From Arthrobacter sp. Leaf141 (GTDB taxonomy: Bacteria; Actinomycetota; Actinomycetes; Actinomycetales; Micrococcaceae), in contig NZ_LMOL01000015.1 in the NCBI RefSeq assembly GCF_001424565.1, positions 70,619 through 132,172 on the forward strand: DNA of 61,554 nucleotides. The letters run 5' to 3'. The position numbers and the translations under genes were made by a program. Below are positions 16,987-26,132 of the stretch, in pieces. The notes below the pieces were generated by a model that saw nothing but the letters and a program-made list of their open reading frames with translations, had not been told where the DNA came from and did not search any database. How positions within the stretch are numbered: the first letter of the stretch is position 1; each line of letters opens with the position of its first letter.

Positions 16987-17625
16987 ATGCGCATGGATCA
17001 CGTCTCTTACGCCTGTGAACAGGATGGCCTGGCGGCCACCACCGAACGAATCGCTTCCGCCCTGGGTGTGGAAGCCGTCAAGGGCGGGGTGCATCCCCGT
17101 TTCGGAACCCGGAACATGATCATTCCCCTCGCGGGCCACAAGTACCTTGAGGTGGTGGAGGTGCTGGCGCACCCCGCCTCGGACAAGGCGCCTTTCGGGC
17201 AGGCTGTCCGCGCCCGCTCCGAAGCCGGTGGCGGCTGGATGGGCTGGTGCGTCGAAGTGGACGACCTTGCGCCTTTCGAGGAGCGGCTGGGCCGGTCTTC
17301 CGTCAACGGCAACCGCAAGTTCCCTGACGGCCGCGAACTGGTCTGGAAGCAGATCGGCATCCTGGGCCTCATCGCGGATCCCCAGGTGCCCTACATGCTG
17401 AAGTGGGAGGGCGATCCCTCCCTGCACCCGTCCAACGCCTACGAAGGCAACGTCAAGATGAGCTGCCTGACCATCGCCGGTTCCGCCGAGCGGGTCACCG
17501 AATGGCTGGGTGAACCGGTGGAGAAGCCGCTCGAGGATGTTGCAGTGGATTGGGTTGCCCCGCACGGCACACCCGGAATCCTCTCGGTCACCTTCGAAAC
17601 CGCCAACGGCGCAGTCACCATCTGA
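16987..17625 (+). CDS. VOC family protein (glyoxalase-like)
   Basis: 212-residue protein of the vicinal oxygen chelate superfamily. The N-terminal half begins MDHVSYACEQDGLAATTERI and contains PRFGTRNMIIPLAGHKYLEV, which resembles the glyoxalase-like family with a metal site formed by His and Glu. The rest holds a second, looser half ending in VTFETANGAV. The reaction is unknown. The start could be ATG 16987 or the ATG two codons later; neither has a strong ribosome site, and the transcript may be leaderless. A DtxR/IdeR-like dyad lies just upstream. Confidence 0.8.
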   Translation: MRMDHVSYACEQDGLAATTERIASALGVEAVKGGVHPRFGTRNMIIPLAGHKYLEVVEVLAHPASDKAPFGQAVRARSEAGGGWMGWCVEVDDLAPFEERLGRSSVNGNRKFPDGRELVWKQIGILGLIADPQVPYMLKWEGDPSLHPSNAYEGNVKMSCLTIAGSAERVTEWLGEPVEKPLEDVAVDWVAPHGTPGILSVTFETANGAVTI

Positions 17626-17697
17626 TCCTCCGCCGCACCGGATCCGGCCTGCGCCGGGTCCGGTGCTTCCGGGCGTCCGCGCCCACCCACCCTTCGA

Positions 17698-17739
17698 CCG
17701 CCATCAGCAGCTGACAACGGCGTCACCTGCTGATGGCGG
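17698..17739. terminator. Bidirectional hairpin terminator
   Basis: Perfect 13-base arms (17698-17710 and 17727-17739), extended inside by TGAC/GTCA pairing, between the VOC gene and the convergent CPBP gene. The rest of this 194-base gap shows nothing else. Confidence 0.7.
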
Positions 17740-17819
17740 CCGAATCATTGAGCGGCAAAAGCATCAACCGCGCGACGGCGGCCGCCCGCCACCGCGGGCA
17801 GGCATGAGGCCCGGGACGG

Positions 17820-18635
17820 TCAGCCCAGCCCCACCGCCTTGCCAAACAGGCTGAAGCCGACAAACGCCACGATGTCGAGCAGCGCGTGCGCGATGACCAA
17901 CGGCATCACGCGTTTGGTCCGGGTGTAGAGCCACGCGAAGACAACGCCCATCACCACGTTCCCGATGAAGGGCCCGAAGCCCTGGTAAAGGTGGTAGCTG
18001 CCACGCAGCAGCGCACTGGCCGCGATGGACATCGGCAGGCTCCAGCCGAACTTGCCGAAGCGGTTCATCAGGTACCCCACCACAATGACCTCTTCCACAA
18101 TGCCGTGCCGGACGGCGGAGAGGATCAGCACCGGAACGGTCCACCAGTAGGCATCCAGGGCGCTGGGGATGATGGCGGTGGTGATGCCCAGCGCCCGCCC
18201 GGCGGCGTAGAGGCCCAGTGATGGGATGCCGATCAGGGCGGCCAGGCCGAGGCCCTGGAGCAGGTCGCGGCCGGGCCTGTCGAAGGTGAAGCCAAGCTGC
18301 CGGAAAGCGGAGCCCGTGTGGCGGGAGGCGTTGGCGCCGCCGATGACCGGCGGGTTGCCGGGTCCGGCAGGTGCCGCCTGGCGCTGGTCGGTCAGGAAGT
18401 AGATCACCAGGAGGACCGGCACCAGGGCAAAGGCGATGTCCAGCAGCTGGTAGGTCAGGTCGAAGTATTCCCGGGTACTTTGCGAGCGGTTCAGGGTTGA
18501 GGTGCCCTCCACCAGCGGCGCGCGGGACAGCTTGTCCAGCAGCTGCACCACGGAATAGACGGCGGATTGTCCCAGGGACAACCCCAGGACAATCCAGACT
18601 TCGAGCCGCAGCCTGCGGCGGGAGGGAACCAGCAT
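17820..18635 (-). CDS. CPBP family intramembrane metalloprotease (Abi family)
   Basis: 271-residue membrane protein of the CPBP/CaaX-protease-like family. About eight hydrophobic segments are visible. Motif 1 reads GIVEEVIVVGYLMNR, with the glutamate pair but without the Arg at its usual place in EExxxR. Motif 2 is LRGSYHLYQG with the histidine, and motif 3 is VIAHALLD. Actinobacterial members often show this form. Substrate and role are unknown; relatives are linked to protein maturation or bacteriocin immunity. It follows the DeoR gene by 87 bases on the same strand. Confidence 0.85.
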   Translation of the reverse strand: MLVPSRRRLRLEVWIVLGLSLGQSAVYSVVQLLDKLSRAPLVEGTSTLNRSQSTREYFDLTYQLLDIAFALVPVLLVIYFLTDQRQAAPAGPGNPPVIGGANASRHTGSAFRQLGFTFDRPGRDLLQGLGLAALIGIPSLGLYAAGRALGITTAIIPSALDAYWWTVPVLILSAVRHGIVEEVIVVGYLMNRFGKFGWSLPMSIAASALLRGSYHLYQGFGPFIGNVVMGVVFAWLYTRTKRVMPLVIAHALLDIVAFVGFSLFGKAVGLG

Positions 18636-18722
18636 GTACCCATTTTGCCTGCTGTTGCTGGATCCGGGCTGACCGCCCCGGCCGGCACTGGATCCCGGTG
18701 GTCCCCGTGGGCCGGCGGCCCT

Positions 18723-19511
18723 TTATCCGGGAGCGACGATCACTTCGGTGCCGTTGGCTTCAAACGCGGCCTTGTCCCGCGGCGAGATCCCGGCGTCCGT
18801 GATCAGGCGGGTGAAGTTGTAGCCGTCCATCGTGGCAAAGGCCCGCACGCCCACCTTCGACGAGTCGGCCAGGACATACGAAATCCGGGCCCGGCTGGCA
18901 AGCAGCGCGTTGACGGAGGCCTCCCCTTCGCCCGTGTTGGTGGGACCCACCTCCGGGTCGATGCCGTTGACGCCGATGAAGGCGATGTCCAGCACCACCT
19001 TCTGCATGATGATGTCCGTATACGGGCCCACCAGCTCATAGGAGCGCGGGTTGAGGATGCCCCCGGTCACCATGACCTTGATGTTGGGCCGCACGGCGAG
19101 CTGGCCGGCGATGTTGATGGCGTTCGTGACCACCGTCAGTGTGTGCTGGTTCGCGGGAGCATTGAGGTCTTCCCGCGTGGCCAGGATCTGCGCCAGGGCA
19201 GTGCTGGTGGTCCCGCCGCACAGGCCGATCACCGCACCGGGGCGGACCAGCGCAGATGCGGCCTGGGCGATCTGTTCCTTGGCCTGGCCGTGGTCGTCAC
19301 GGTTGTACCGGCCGGGAAGGTCGTAGGCCAGGGCGCCGGTGGTGGCGCCGCCCCGCGTCCGGGTCAGCAGCCGGCGCTTCGCCAGGCTGTCCAGGTCGCG
19401 GCGGGCCGTGGCCGGGGAAACCGCAAGGGTGGTAACGATCTCGTCCACTTCCACCTGGCCGGTCCGGGCCAACAGGTCAAGGATGGCCGTCAGGCGGTCG
19501 GTACGGGTCAT
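18723..19511 (-). CDS. DeoR/GlpR family transcriptional regulator
   Basis: Sugar-responsive repressor type. The 262-residue protein has an N-terminal winged helix-turn-helix (RLTAILDLLARTGQVEVDEI, then VSPATARRDLDSLAKRRL). A C-terminal DeoR sensor domain follows, with GLCGGTTSTALAQIL and DIAFIGVNGIDPEVG, typical of sugar-phosphate binding. The ATG at 19511 has GGAGG 8 bases upstream and is preferred over an in-frame start 12 codons earlier. The strong dyad at 19551-19594 directly upstream suggests autoregulation. The effector and other target genes are not visible. Confidence 0.92.
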   Translation of the reverse strand: MTRTDRLTAILDLLARTGQVEVDEIVTTLAVSPATARRDLDSLAKRRLLTRTRGGATTGALAYDLPGRYNRDDHGQAKEQIAQAASALVRPGAVIGLCGGTTSTALAQILATREDLNAPANQHTLTVVTNAINIAGQLAVRPNIKVMVTGGILNPRSYELVGPYTDIIMQKVVLDIAFIGVNGIDPEVGPTNTGEGEASVNALLASRARISYVLADSSKVGVRAFATMDGYNFTRLITDAGISPRDKAAFEANGTEVIVAPG

Positions 19512-19550
19512 GCGGAAGGCCTCCAAAGTGCTTGAGCCATCGCACATGAT

Positions 19551-19594
19551 GACGTTTTATGATCATAACAGACCCTAAACGATCATAAAACGTC
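19551..19594 (-). promoter_or_regulatory. Operator dyad of the DeoR-family regulator
   Basis: GACGTTTTATGATC (19551-19564) and its exact reverse complement (19581-19594) are separated by 16 bases. Each arm carries an ATGATC core, and on the minus strand a TTGACG -35-like hexamer overlaps the outer arm. Location 40 bases before the regulator start fits an autoregulatory DeoR-type operator. Confidence 0.65.
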
Positions 19595-19609
19595 AATTTC
19601 GCGGCAGTA

Positions 19610-20821
19610 TTAGCGCTCGCGGCGTCCGGCCCGCCACACAGCGTACGTCAACGGCATCCCCGGTCGGTAGGCGAGGTGCGTGGCGGACGGCGCGTTGAGG
19701 ACGTGCAGGTCCGCCCGGTGCCCCACGGCGAGGGATCCCACGGCGCGCTGGCCGTCGGCGTCGCTGCCTGTGTCCCGGTGCAGGGCGAGGGCCCCGCCGT
19801 AGGTGGCGGCGCGGACGGCTTCGTGGACGCTGAGGCCCATCTGCAGCACCGCCGTGGTGACGCAGAAGGCCATGGAGCTGGTGTAGGACGTGCCGGGGTT
19901 GGCGTTTGAGGCGAGCGCCACCTGGACGCCGGCGTCCAGGAGTCCGCGGGCGGGCGCCAGCGGCTGGCGGGTGGAGAGGTCGCAGGCGGGCAGGCAGGTG
20001 GCCACCGTTCCCCGCTGTCCCGTGCCGCTTCCAGGATCCCAGCCGGCCCAGGTTCCGGCCAGGGCCTCGATGTCGGCGCAGGCCAGGTAATTGACGTGGT
20101 CCACGCTGGCGGCGCCCATCTCGACGGCGAGCCGCACCCCGGGCCCCTCCCCCAGCTGGTTTCCGTGGACCCGCAGGCCCAGCCCGGCATCGCGGCACGC
20201 AAGCAGCACCCGGCGTGACTGCTCCGCCGTGAAGGCACCTTCCTCACAAAACACGTCCGCCCATTGCACATAGGGCAGGACGGCGGCCAGCATCGGCCCG
20301 CAGACCAGGTCCGTGTAGGCCTCCGGATCCTGGCCGGCCGGCACCAGGTGCGCGCCGAGGTAGGTCACCTGGTCCGCCACGGTGGAGGCGATCCGAGCGC
20401 TGCGGGCTTCGTGGTCGATGTCCAGCCCGTAGCCGGTCTTCGTCTCCAGGTAGGTGGTGCCCTGGGCGACGGCCTCGGCCACCCTGCCCATTGCCAGCCG
20501 CGTCAGGTCGTAGTCGCCGGTGGCCCGGGTGGCGGCCATGGTCACGGCGATGCCGCCGGCGGCATACGCTTCCCCCGCCATCCTGGCTTCGAACTCGGCT
20601 GTCCGGTCGCCGGCGAAAAGAAGATGGGTGTGGGAGTCCACCCAGCCAGGCAGCACGGCCCGGCCACCGGCGTCCACCGCCTGGTCCGCTGCAGGGGCGT
20701 GCGCGGCGGGGCCCAGCCAGGCGATCCGCTCCCCCTCGAGCACCAGGGCGGCGTCCTTGAGGACGCGGTGGTCCAGGTCCTGGGTCATCAGCTCGGCGAT
20801 GTTGGTGATCAGGGTGCTCAT
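19610..20821 (-). CDS. hutI: Imidazolonepropionase HutI
   Basis: Amidohydrolase that opens imidazolone-5-propionate to N-formimino-glutamate in histidine breakdown. The 403-residue protein shows the metal site HTHLLFAGDRTAEF (H64, H66), the family motif GTTYLETKTGYGLD, and a later LRVHGNQLGEGPG. The ATG at 20821 was chosen because it gives the conserved N-terminus and falls 11 bases after the oxidoreductase stop. It is an orphan here: no hutH or hutU is in the window, and it closes a threonine-degradation operon. Histidine catabolism is therefore a family-based role, and a different ring substrate is conceivable. Confidence 0.88.
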   Translation of the reverse strand: MSTLITNIAELMTQDLDHRVLKDAALVLEGERIAWLGPAAHAPAADQAVDAGGRAVLPGWVDSHTHLLFAGDRTAEFEARMAGEAYAAGGIAVTMAATRATGDYDLTRLAMGRVAEAVAQGTTYLETKTGYGLDIDHEARSARIASTVADQVTYLGAHLVPAGQDPEAYTDLVCGPMLAAVLPYVQWADVFCEEGAFTAEQSRRVLLACRDAGLGLRVHGNQLGEGPGVRLAVEMGAASVDHVNYLACADIEALAGTWAGWDPGSGTGQRGTVATCLPACDLSTRQPLAPARGLLDAGVQVALASNANPGTSYTSSMAFCVTTAVLQMGLSVHEAVRAATYGGALALHRDTGSDADGQRAVGSLAVGHRADLHVLNAPSATHLAYRPGMPLTYAVWRAGRRER

Positions 20822-20832
20822 GGAATCATTCT

Positions 20833-21933
20833 TCAGCGCCGCACGGACCAGCGGGTGGCTGCAAGCGCCCGTGCTGTCCGGGATTCCGGACCTGGGCGGC
20901 CGCCCAGGTGCGCCAGGATCTGCCCCGCGGCAAGTTCGGCCATGGCGGCAGATGTTTGGAACCCGTACCCGCCTTGCCCGGCGAGCCAGTAGAACCCGGC
21001 GGCCTCCGCGTCGAACCCGGCCACGGGGATGCCGTCGGCAGCCTCGGTCCGGAGCCCGGTCCACGCGCGGCGTACGCCGGTAATGCCCAGCGACGTCACC
21101 CGGTTGAGGAGGGCCACCAGGTTTTCCACATCGCCGGGGCGCGGTTGTGCGTCATCGGGGCCGCTGGGCACTGTCTCGGACGGCGAAATCAGCACGTCGC
21201 CGCCGTCGGGCCGGAAATAGTACGAGTCATCCGCGGCGGCCACCATGGGGCTGCCGGCGGGCAGGGAACGGCCGACGGCGGCAATCGCTGCGGTGCGGCG
21301 GTAGGGCTGCAGGCCCAGCTTCTCCACGCCGCTGATGACGGCCAGCTCATCGGCCCAGGCGCCGGCCGCGTTGACCACCACAGTGGCTGCGAAGGCCTCC
21401 GTGCCGGCGCCGACCTGCCAGCCGGTTCCCAGGCGCTGGGCTGAGTGCACGCGTGCGCCGGTGATGATCTCCGCCCCCGCGGCCAAGGCTGCCTGCCGGT
21501 GGCCTGCCAGCAGCAGGGGCGCGTCGCAGCCGTAGGAGCCTGTATCCAGCCCGGCGGCTTCGAAGCTGCCGGGGACCAGGGCAGGGCAAAGCTCCAGCGC
21601 CTGGTCCGGTGTCACCGGCACCATGTGTCCGCTTGCCCCGGCCGCAACCAGGGCTTCGGTGCCGACCAGCAGGAAACTGCGCGGCGTCAGGACCGGCACG
21701 GGCTGCCCGTCGTCCCGGGCGGCGATGAGTTCCAGGGTCCGCATAGTCAGTTCCTGCACCACCGGCGGGCCGTAACTGGGGATCAGCTGCCGGGCGGAGC
21801 GGGAGGACGTGTGGTACGCCAGCTCCTGCTCCGCCTCCACCAGCGCCACCGTGCAGTGATCCGCCAGCGCGGCCGCCAGGGAAAGCCCGGCGATGCCGCC
21901 GCCAACAATCAGGACATCGTAATGTGCTGCCAT
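20833..21933 (-). CDS. FAD-dependent oxidoreductase (D-amino acid/glycine oxidase family)
   Basis: 366-residue flavoprotein of the DAO family. The N-terminal dinucleotide fold is YDVLIVGGGIAGLSLAAALA. The substrate domain includes HTSSRSARQLIPSYG, VVNAAGAWADELA and the C-terminal AGQGGYGFQTSAAMAELA, which closes the FAD site. Such enzymes oxidise glycine, sarcosine, D-amino acids or related amines. It follows kbl, which makes glycine, by 43 bases, so glycine or another amine is a reasonable guess at the substrate. AAGGATGG precedes the ATG. Confidence 0.83.
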   Translation of the reverse strand: MAAHYDVLIVGGGIAGLSLAAALADHCTVALVEAEQELAYHTSSRSARQLIPSYGPPVVQELTMRTLELIAARDDGQPVPVLTPRSFLLVGTEALVAAGASGHMVPVTPDQALELCPALVPGSFEAAGLDTGSYGCDAPLLLAGHRQAALAAGAEIITGARVHSAQRLGTGWQVGAGTEAFAATVVVNAAGAWADELAVISGVEKLGLQPYRRTAAIAAVGRSLPAGSPMVAAADDSYYFRPDGGDVLISPSETVPSGPDDAQPRPGDVENLVALLNRVTSLGITGVRRAWTGLRTEAADGIPVAGFDAEAAGFYWLAGQGGYGFQTSAAMAELAAGQILAHLGGRPGPESRTARALAATRWSVRR

Positions 21934-21976
21934 GGCACCATCCTTGCAGAGTTGGCGGCTGCCGGCGGCGCCGGGC

Positions 21977-23173
21977 TTAGCCTGCTACTGCGGCACGGCT
22001 GGCGACGAACGCACCCACGCACGCTTCGACGTCGGCCGCTGAATGCGACGCCGAGAGCTGCACGCGGATCCTTGCGGCACCGCGTGGAACCACCGGGAAG
22101 CTGAAGGCCGTGACGAAAACTCCGTGGGCCAGCATCCGGTCCGCCACCTTCGCCGCGAGGACGGCGTCACCAAACATCACCGGCACAATCGCGTGCTCGC
22201 CGGGGAGGAGCTCGAAGCCCTCCTCCGTCATCCGGCGGCGGAACAGCTCCGCATTGGCGAACAATCTGGTCCGCAGGTCAGCGGAGGTTTCCACCAGGTC
22301 AAGTGCCTTGATGGTGGCGGCCACGATCGCCGGCGCCAGGGAGTTGGAGAACAGGTAGGGGCGGGCCTTCTGCCGGAGCATGGCCACCACTTCGGCGCGG
22401 CCCGAGACGTATCCGCCGGAGGCGCCACCCAGGGCCTTGCCGAATGTGCCCGTGTAGATGTCCACCCGGTCGGAGACGCCGGCATGCTCGGGCGTACCCG
22501 CGCCGGTGCCGCCCATAAAGCCCACGGCGTGCGAGTCGTCCACCATCACCAGGGCGTCGTAGCGCTCGGCCAGGTCGCAGATGGCAGCCAGCGGGGCGAG
22601 GTAGCCGTCCATGGAGAAGACGCCGTCCGTGACGATGATCCGGCGCCGTGCGTCGCCTGCCTCCTGCAGCCGGGCTTCGAGCTCGGCCATGTCCTGGTTG
22701 GCGTAGCGGTAACGGCGGGCTTTGCAGAGCCGGATGCCGTCGATGATCGAGGCGTGGTTGAGGGCATCGGAGATGATGGCGTCCTCGGGTCCGAACAGGG
22801 ACTCGAACACACCGCCGTTGGCGTCGAAGCAGCTGGAGAACAGGATGGTGTCCTCGGTGCCCAGGAAGCGGGAGACCCTGGCTTCGAGTTCCAGGTGCAG
22901 GTCCTGGGTGCCACAGATGAAGCGGACGCTGGCCATGCCGAAACCGCGCTCGTTCATGGCGGTCTTGGCGGCCGTGATGATGTCCGGGTGGTCGGCCAGG
23001 CCCAGGTAGTTGTTGGCGCAGAAGTTAAGGACGGCGGCGCCCTGTTCCCCGATCCGGGCTGCAGTGATGTGGCTGGACTGCGGCGAGTTGATGCTGCGCT
23101 CGGTCTTGAACAGCCCGGCGGTGCGGAGGCTGTCCAGCTCGGTGGCCAGCTGGTCCTTGATGGCGGAGTACAT
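21977..23173 (-). CDS. kbl: Glycine C-acetyltransferase (2-amino-3-ketobutyrate CoA ligase)
   Basis: PLP enzyme that cleaves 2-amino-3-ketobutyrate with CoA to glycine and acetyl-CoA, the second step of threonine degradation. The 398-residue alpha-oxoamine synthase shows [15 protein letters not shown], the PLP-stacking region [27 protein letters not shown], and the lysine motif [15 protein letters not shown]. It starts 9 bases after tdh, whose product is its substrate, so the assignment is strong. AAGGAAA precedes the ATG. Confidence 0.96.
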   Translation of the reverse strand: MYSAIKDQLATELDSLRTAGLFKTERSINSPQSSHITAARIGEQGAAVLNFCANNYLGLADHPDIITAAKTAMNERGFGMASVRFICGTQDLHLELEARVSRFLGTEDTILFSSCFDANGGVFESLFGPEDAIISDALNHASIIDGIRLCKARRYRYANQDMAELEARLQEAGDARRRIIVTDGVFSMDGYLAPLAAICDLAERYDALVMVDDSHAVGFMGGTGAGTPEHAGVSDRVDIYTGTFGKALGGASGGYVSGRAEVVAMLRQKARPYLFSNSLAPAIVAATIKALDLVETSADLRTRLFANAELFRRRMTEEGFELLPGEHAIVPVMFGDAVLAAKVADRMLAHGVFVTAFSFPVVPRGAARIRVQLSASHSAADVEACVGAFVASRAAVAG

Positions 23174-23182
23174 GGGGTTTCC

Positions 23183-24229
23183 TTAGAGTTGGGTCCAGTC
23201 GAGGACAACTTTGCCACCGGAACCGCTGCGGGCCAGGTCAAAGCCTTTTTCCCAGTCCGTGGCGGGCAGGGTGTCCGTCACCACGGCGGAGATGCCGGCG
23301 TGGAGCACGGGGTTGGAGGAGAGCATGGCGCTCATGGCGTACCAGGTCTCGTACATTTCGCGGCCGTAGATGCCCTTGAGGGTGAGCATGTGCGTGACCA
23401 CCTTGGCCCAGTCAATGGTGATGTCCTGGCTGGGCAGGCCCAGCATGGCGATCCGGCCACCGTGGTTCATGTTCTCGATCATCTCCGGCAGCGCCGTGGG
23501 ATGGCCGGACATTTCCATGCCGATGTCGAAGCCCTCGCGCAGGCCGAGCGCACGTTGGGCGTCGCGGACCCGGGTGGTGGAGACGTCGATGGCCAGGTCC
23601 GCGCCGAGGGTGCGGGCCAGCTCCAGGCGGGGTCCGGACACGTCCGTGATGGCGATCTTGCGGGCCCCTGCGTGCCGGGCGACGGCGATGGCCATCAGGC
23701 CGATGGGCCCGGCGCCGGTGATCAGGACGTCCTCGCCCACCAGCGGGAAGCTCAGGGCGGTGTGCACGGCGTTGCCGAAGGGGTCGAAGATGGCGCCGAG
23801 CTCGGGGGTGATGGACGGATCGTGATGGACCCAGACGTTGGTTTCCGGGATCACCACGTATTCGGCAAAGGCGCCGTCGCGCTGCACGCCCACGCTGACG
23901 GTGTGGATGCACATCTGGCGGCGGCCCGCGCGGCAGTTGCGGCAGATGCCGCACACCACGTGGCCTTCGCCGGATACCCGGTCGCCCACTTTCACGTCGC
24001 GGACGTCCCCGCCCACAGCCACCACTTCGCCGTAGAACTCGTGGCCGGCGATCAGGGGTGCCTCGATGATGCCCTGCGCCCAGGCGTCCCAGGACTGGAT
24101 GTGGAGGTCGGTGCCGCAGATACCGGTGGTCATCACACGGATTTTTACGTCGGCCGGACCGGCTTCCGGTTCGGGCCGGTCCACCAGCTCGAAACCGGCC
24201 TGGGGGCCTGACTTGTACAAAGCCTTCAT
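23183..24229 (-). CDS. tdh: L-threonine 3-dehydrogenase
   Basis: Zinc medium-chain dehydrogenase that oxidises threonine to 2-amino-3-ketobutyrate with NAD+. The 348-residue protein has the catalytic zinc ligands C38 (GICGTDLHI) and H63-E64 (GHEFYGE). The structural zinc cysteines are C93, C96, C99 and C107, and the Rossmann motif is [13 protein letters not shown]. It is the first gene of the tdh-kbl-oxidase-hutI run, with GGAAGGAAG before the ATG. It is divergent from a LysR-type gene 132 bases away, the likely regulator. Confidence 0.95.
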   Translation of the reverse strand: MKALYKSGPQAGFELVDRPEPEAGPADVKIRVMTTGICGTDLHIQSWDAWAQGIIEAPLIAGHEFYGEVVAVGGDVRDVKVGDRVSGEGHVVCGICRNCRAGRRQMCIHTVSVGVQRDGAFAEYVVIPETNVWVHHDPSITPELGAIFDPFGNAVHTALSFPLVGEDVLITGAGPIGLMAIAVARHAGARKIAITDVSGPRLELARTLGADLAIDVSTTRVRDAQRALGLREGFDIGMEMSGHPTALPEMIENMNHGGRIAMLGLPSQDITIDWAKVVTHMLTLKGIYGREMYETWYAMSAMLSSNPVLHAGISAVVTDTLPATDWEKGFDLARSGSGGKVVLDWTQL

Positions 24230-24361
24230 CGGCTTCCTTCCTCTTTATCGCCACACCGCGGGCGGGTGCTTCCGTCCTCATTAGAACGGGGATAACGGCT
24301 TAGTACAACAGGGAATTTCTCAATCGACGATGTAGCTTTTGCTAATGCATAGACTTGGGGG

Positions 24362-25273
24362 ATGGAGATCCATCAGCTTGAAATCCTGCGTGAGCTCGGC
24401 GCGCTGGGCAGCGTCAAGGCGGTGGCGGACACCCTGATGGTCACGCCGTCCGCCGTCTCGCAGCAACTGGCCATCCTGCAGCGGACGGTCGACGTGCCGC
24501 TGACGCGAAAGGAAGGCCGCAACCTGGTGCTGACGGAAGCAGGCCAGGTCCTGGCCGACGCCGGCGCCGCCGTGGTCAGTGCGCTGGCGGACGCGCGGGA
24601 TGCGATCGGGATCTATCACGGGTCCGCAGCCGGCCGGGTGAGCCTGTGTGGCTTCCACAGCGCCGGCCAGGCAGTCTTTGCGCCGCTGGCCCGGATCCTG
24701 GACGGCCCGGAGAAACCACGGATCGAATTGTCCGACGAGGACGTGGCCCAGCAGGACTTCCCCGCGTTGACGGCCCGGTACGACCTGGTCCTGGCCCACC
24801 GGATGGACCACAGCCCCCGGTGGCCCACCGAACGTGTCACGGTGATCCCGCTGGCCCACGAACCGCTGGACGTGGCCCTCCCCGCCGGGCACCGGCTGGC
24901 CGGGCAGGACACCCTGAGCGTGCAGGACGTGGCGGCCGAGACCTGGGTGACCAGCCACGCCGGCTACTCCCCCGCCGACGTGCTGTCCGCCGTCGCGGCC
25001 GTTTCCAGCAGGGAACTGAACATTGTGCACCGCATCAATGACTACTCCACCGTGGCCGCGCTGGTGGCGGCCGGCGGGGTGGTTGGCCTGCTGCCGCGGT
25101 ACACCGCGGGGCCGGTGCTGAATCCGGACATTGTGCTCCGTCCCCTGTCCGGGATCAGCACGCGCCGCCGGATTGACCTGCTGGCCAGGCCGGAGAACCT
25201 CAAGCGCCGCTCGGTGCTGATGGTGTGCCAGGCACTGGAGGACATCATGGCGGGGCTGGTCAAAATCAGCTGA
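24362..25273 (+). CDS. LysR family transcriptional regulator
   Basis: 303-residue LysR-type regulator. The N-terminal helix-turn-helix is visible (MEIHQLEILRELGALGSVKA, then VTPSAVSQQLAILQRTVDVP). A C-terminal effector domain follows with the periplasmic-binding-like pattern ending in VAALVAAGGVVGLLPRY. Its divergent position to tdh-kbl suggests control of threonine degradation, with threonine or a catabolite as effector; that is inference. No T-N11-A box was convincing in the 132-base gap. It converges on the next gene with 11 bases between stops. Confidence 0.92.
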   Translation: MEIHQLEILRELGALGSVKAVADTLMVTPSAVSQQLAILQRTVDVPLTRKEGRNLVLTEAGQVLADAGAAVVSALADARDAIGIYHGSAAGRVSLCGFHSAGQAVFAPLARILDGPEKPRIELSDEDVAQQDFPALTARYDLVLAHRMDHSPRWPTERVTVIPLAHEPLDVALPAGHRLAGQDTLSVQDVAAETWVTSHAGYSPADVLSAVAAVSSRELNIVHRINDYSTVAALVAAGGVVGLLPRYTAGPVLNPDIVLRPLSGISTRRRIDLLARPENLKRRSVLMVCQALEDIMAGLVKIS

Positions 25274-25284
25274 ATCCGCCGCGC

Positions 25285-25935
25285 TCAGGCTTTGGGTCCG
25301 TGGCCTTGACCCTGCCCCTGACTCTGCCCAGCGCCCTTGCCGTGGCCTTGCCCGTGTCCTTTCCCGCGGCCCTGGCCCAGTCCCATTCCGGGCCCGTCGC
25401 CGGCGCCCTTGACAATCCTTTGGGCAGTGGCCGTGCCGCCATCCTTCACGCCGGCAACCAGCACGGCGTCCCCTGTGGCGAGGTCCGCACTGGTGCCGTC
25501 CGTGGGCTTGAGCCGTTTGCCGTCGTCGCCCGTTGCCGGTGAGCCGTCCGCGGCGGGGGCGGGAATCACTGTGGTCCGGGTGCCAGCGGTGACGGCGTAG
25601 GTCTGGCTGTAGCCGTCCTCGCTTTTCACCGTGATGGCCGTGGAGCTGACGGCGTCCACCGTGCCGCGCTGCGATAGGACCGTGCGGTAGGTGCCGTCGG
25701 CCTCCTTCACCACACTTTCACTGTGGAGGGGACGGGCGTGTGCGGCTTTGTCCTTCGCCGGATCCGTGTCCTTGCCCGAACCGGTATCCGGCGCGGCCGC
25801 ACTGGGCGTGTCCGGGGTGGGCGTGGGCGTCCCGGTTGCCGACCAGGCGATGGCGGCTCCCGTGCCGGTCAGCGCCAGCGCAACGGCGCCGGCCAGGAAA
25901 GCCTTGCGAAGCCTCAACGGTTCCCGGACGGTCAT
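25285..25935 (-). CDS. Secreted or membrane-tethered DUF5666-like protein
   Basis: 216-residue protein of unknown function. The N-terminus is a signal or anchor segment (LRKAFLAGAVALALTGTGAA) followed by a Thr/Pro/Asp-rich linker. The middle has a small beta domain (RGTVDAVSSTAITVKSEDGY, then LATGDAVLVAGV) like DUF5666. The last 35 residues are a Gly/Gln/His/Lys tail of GQGHGKG-like units. The ATG at 25935 has GGGAGG 7 bases upstream and is preferred over two in-frame starts just ahead. Confidence 0.75.
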   Translation of the reverse strand: MTVREPLRLRKAFLAGAVALALTGTGAAIAWSATGTPTPTPDTPSAAAPDTGSGKDTDPAKDKAAHARPLHSESVVKEADGTYRTVLSQRGTVDAVSSTAITVKSEDGYSQTYAVTAGTRTTVIPAPAADGSPATGDDGKRLKPTDGTSADLATGDAVLVAGVKDGGTATAQRIVKGAGDGPGMGLGQGRGKGHGQGHGKGAGQSQGQGQGHGPKA

Positions 25936-26051
25936 GGCCATACCTCCCACAGAGCGGGCAGGGCGCTGTGCCCTGGATCTTCAGTGTAGGACCGGGACGC
26001 GGCCCTGAACACGGGTAGTTCGGTGCCTGTGGATGCGAGTAGTGCTTAACG

Positions 26052-26117
26052 CCCAACTGGGTCGCAGTTGTTGTCGTTTTGAGGGGTCAAAACGACAACT
26101 ACTGCGACCCAGTTGGG
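26052..26117. repeat. 31-base near-perfect inverted repeat
   Basis: Arms 26052-26082 and 26087-26117 match at 30 of 31 positions around a GGGG loop. Each arm also starts with the small palindrome CCCAACTGGG. It lies 15 bases after the gatB stop, so it may end that transcript. There is no U run, and the length exceeds an ordinary terminator, so a dispersed intergenic repeat or a small non-autonomous element is also possible. The rest of the 197-base gap shows nothing else. Confidence 0.7.
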
Positions 26118-26132
26118 TTGGAGCGGGCGGTG

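Noticed and set aside
22043..24211. 722-codon plus-strand open frame across kbl and tdh
   Set aside because: It runs opposite two well-supported enzymes and has the His/Gly/Val-rich composition of a shadow frame.
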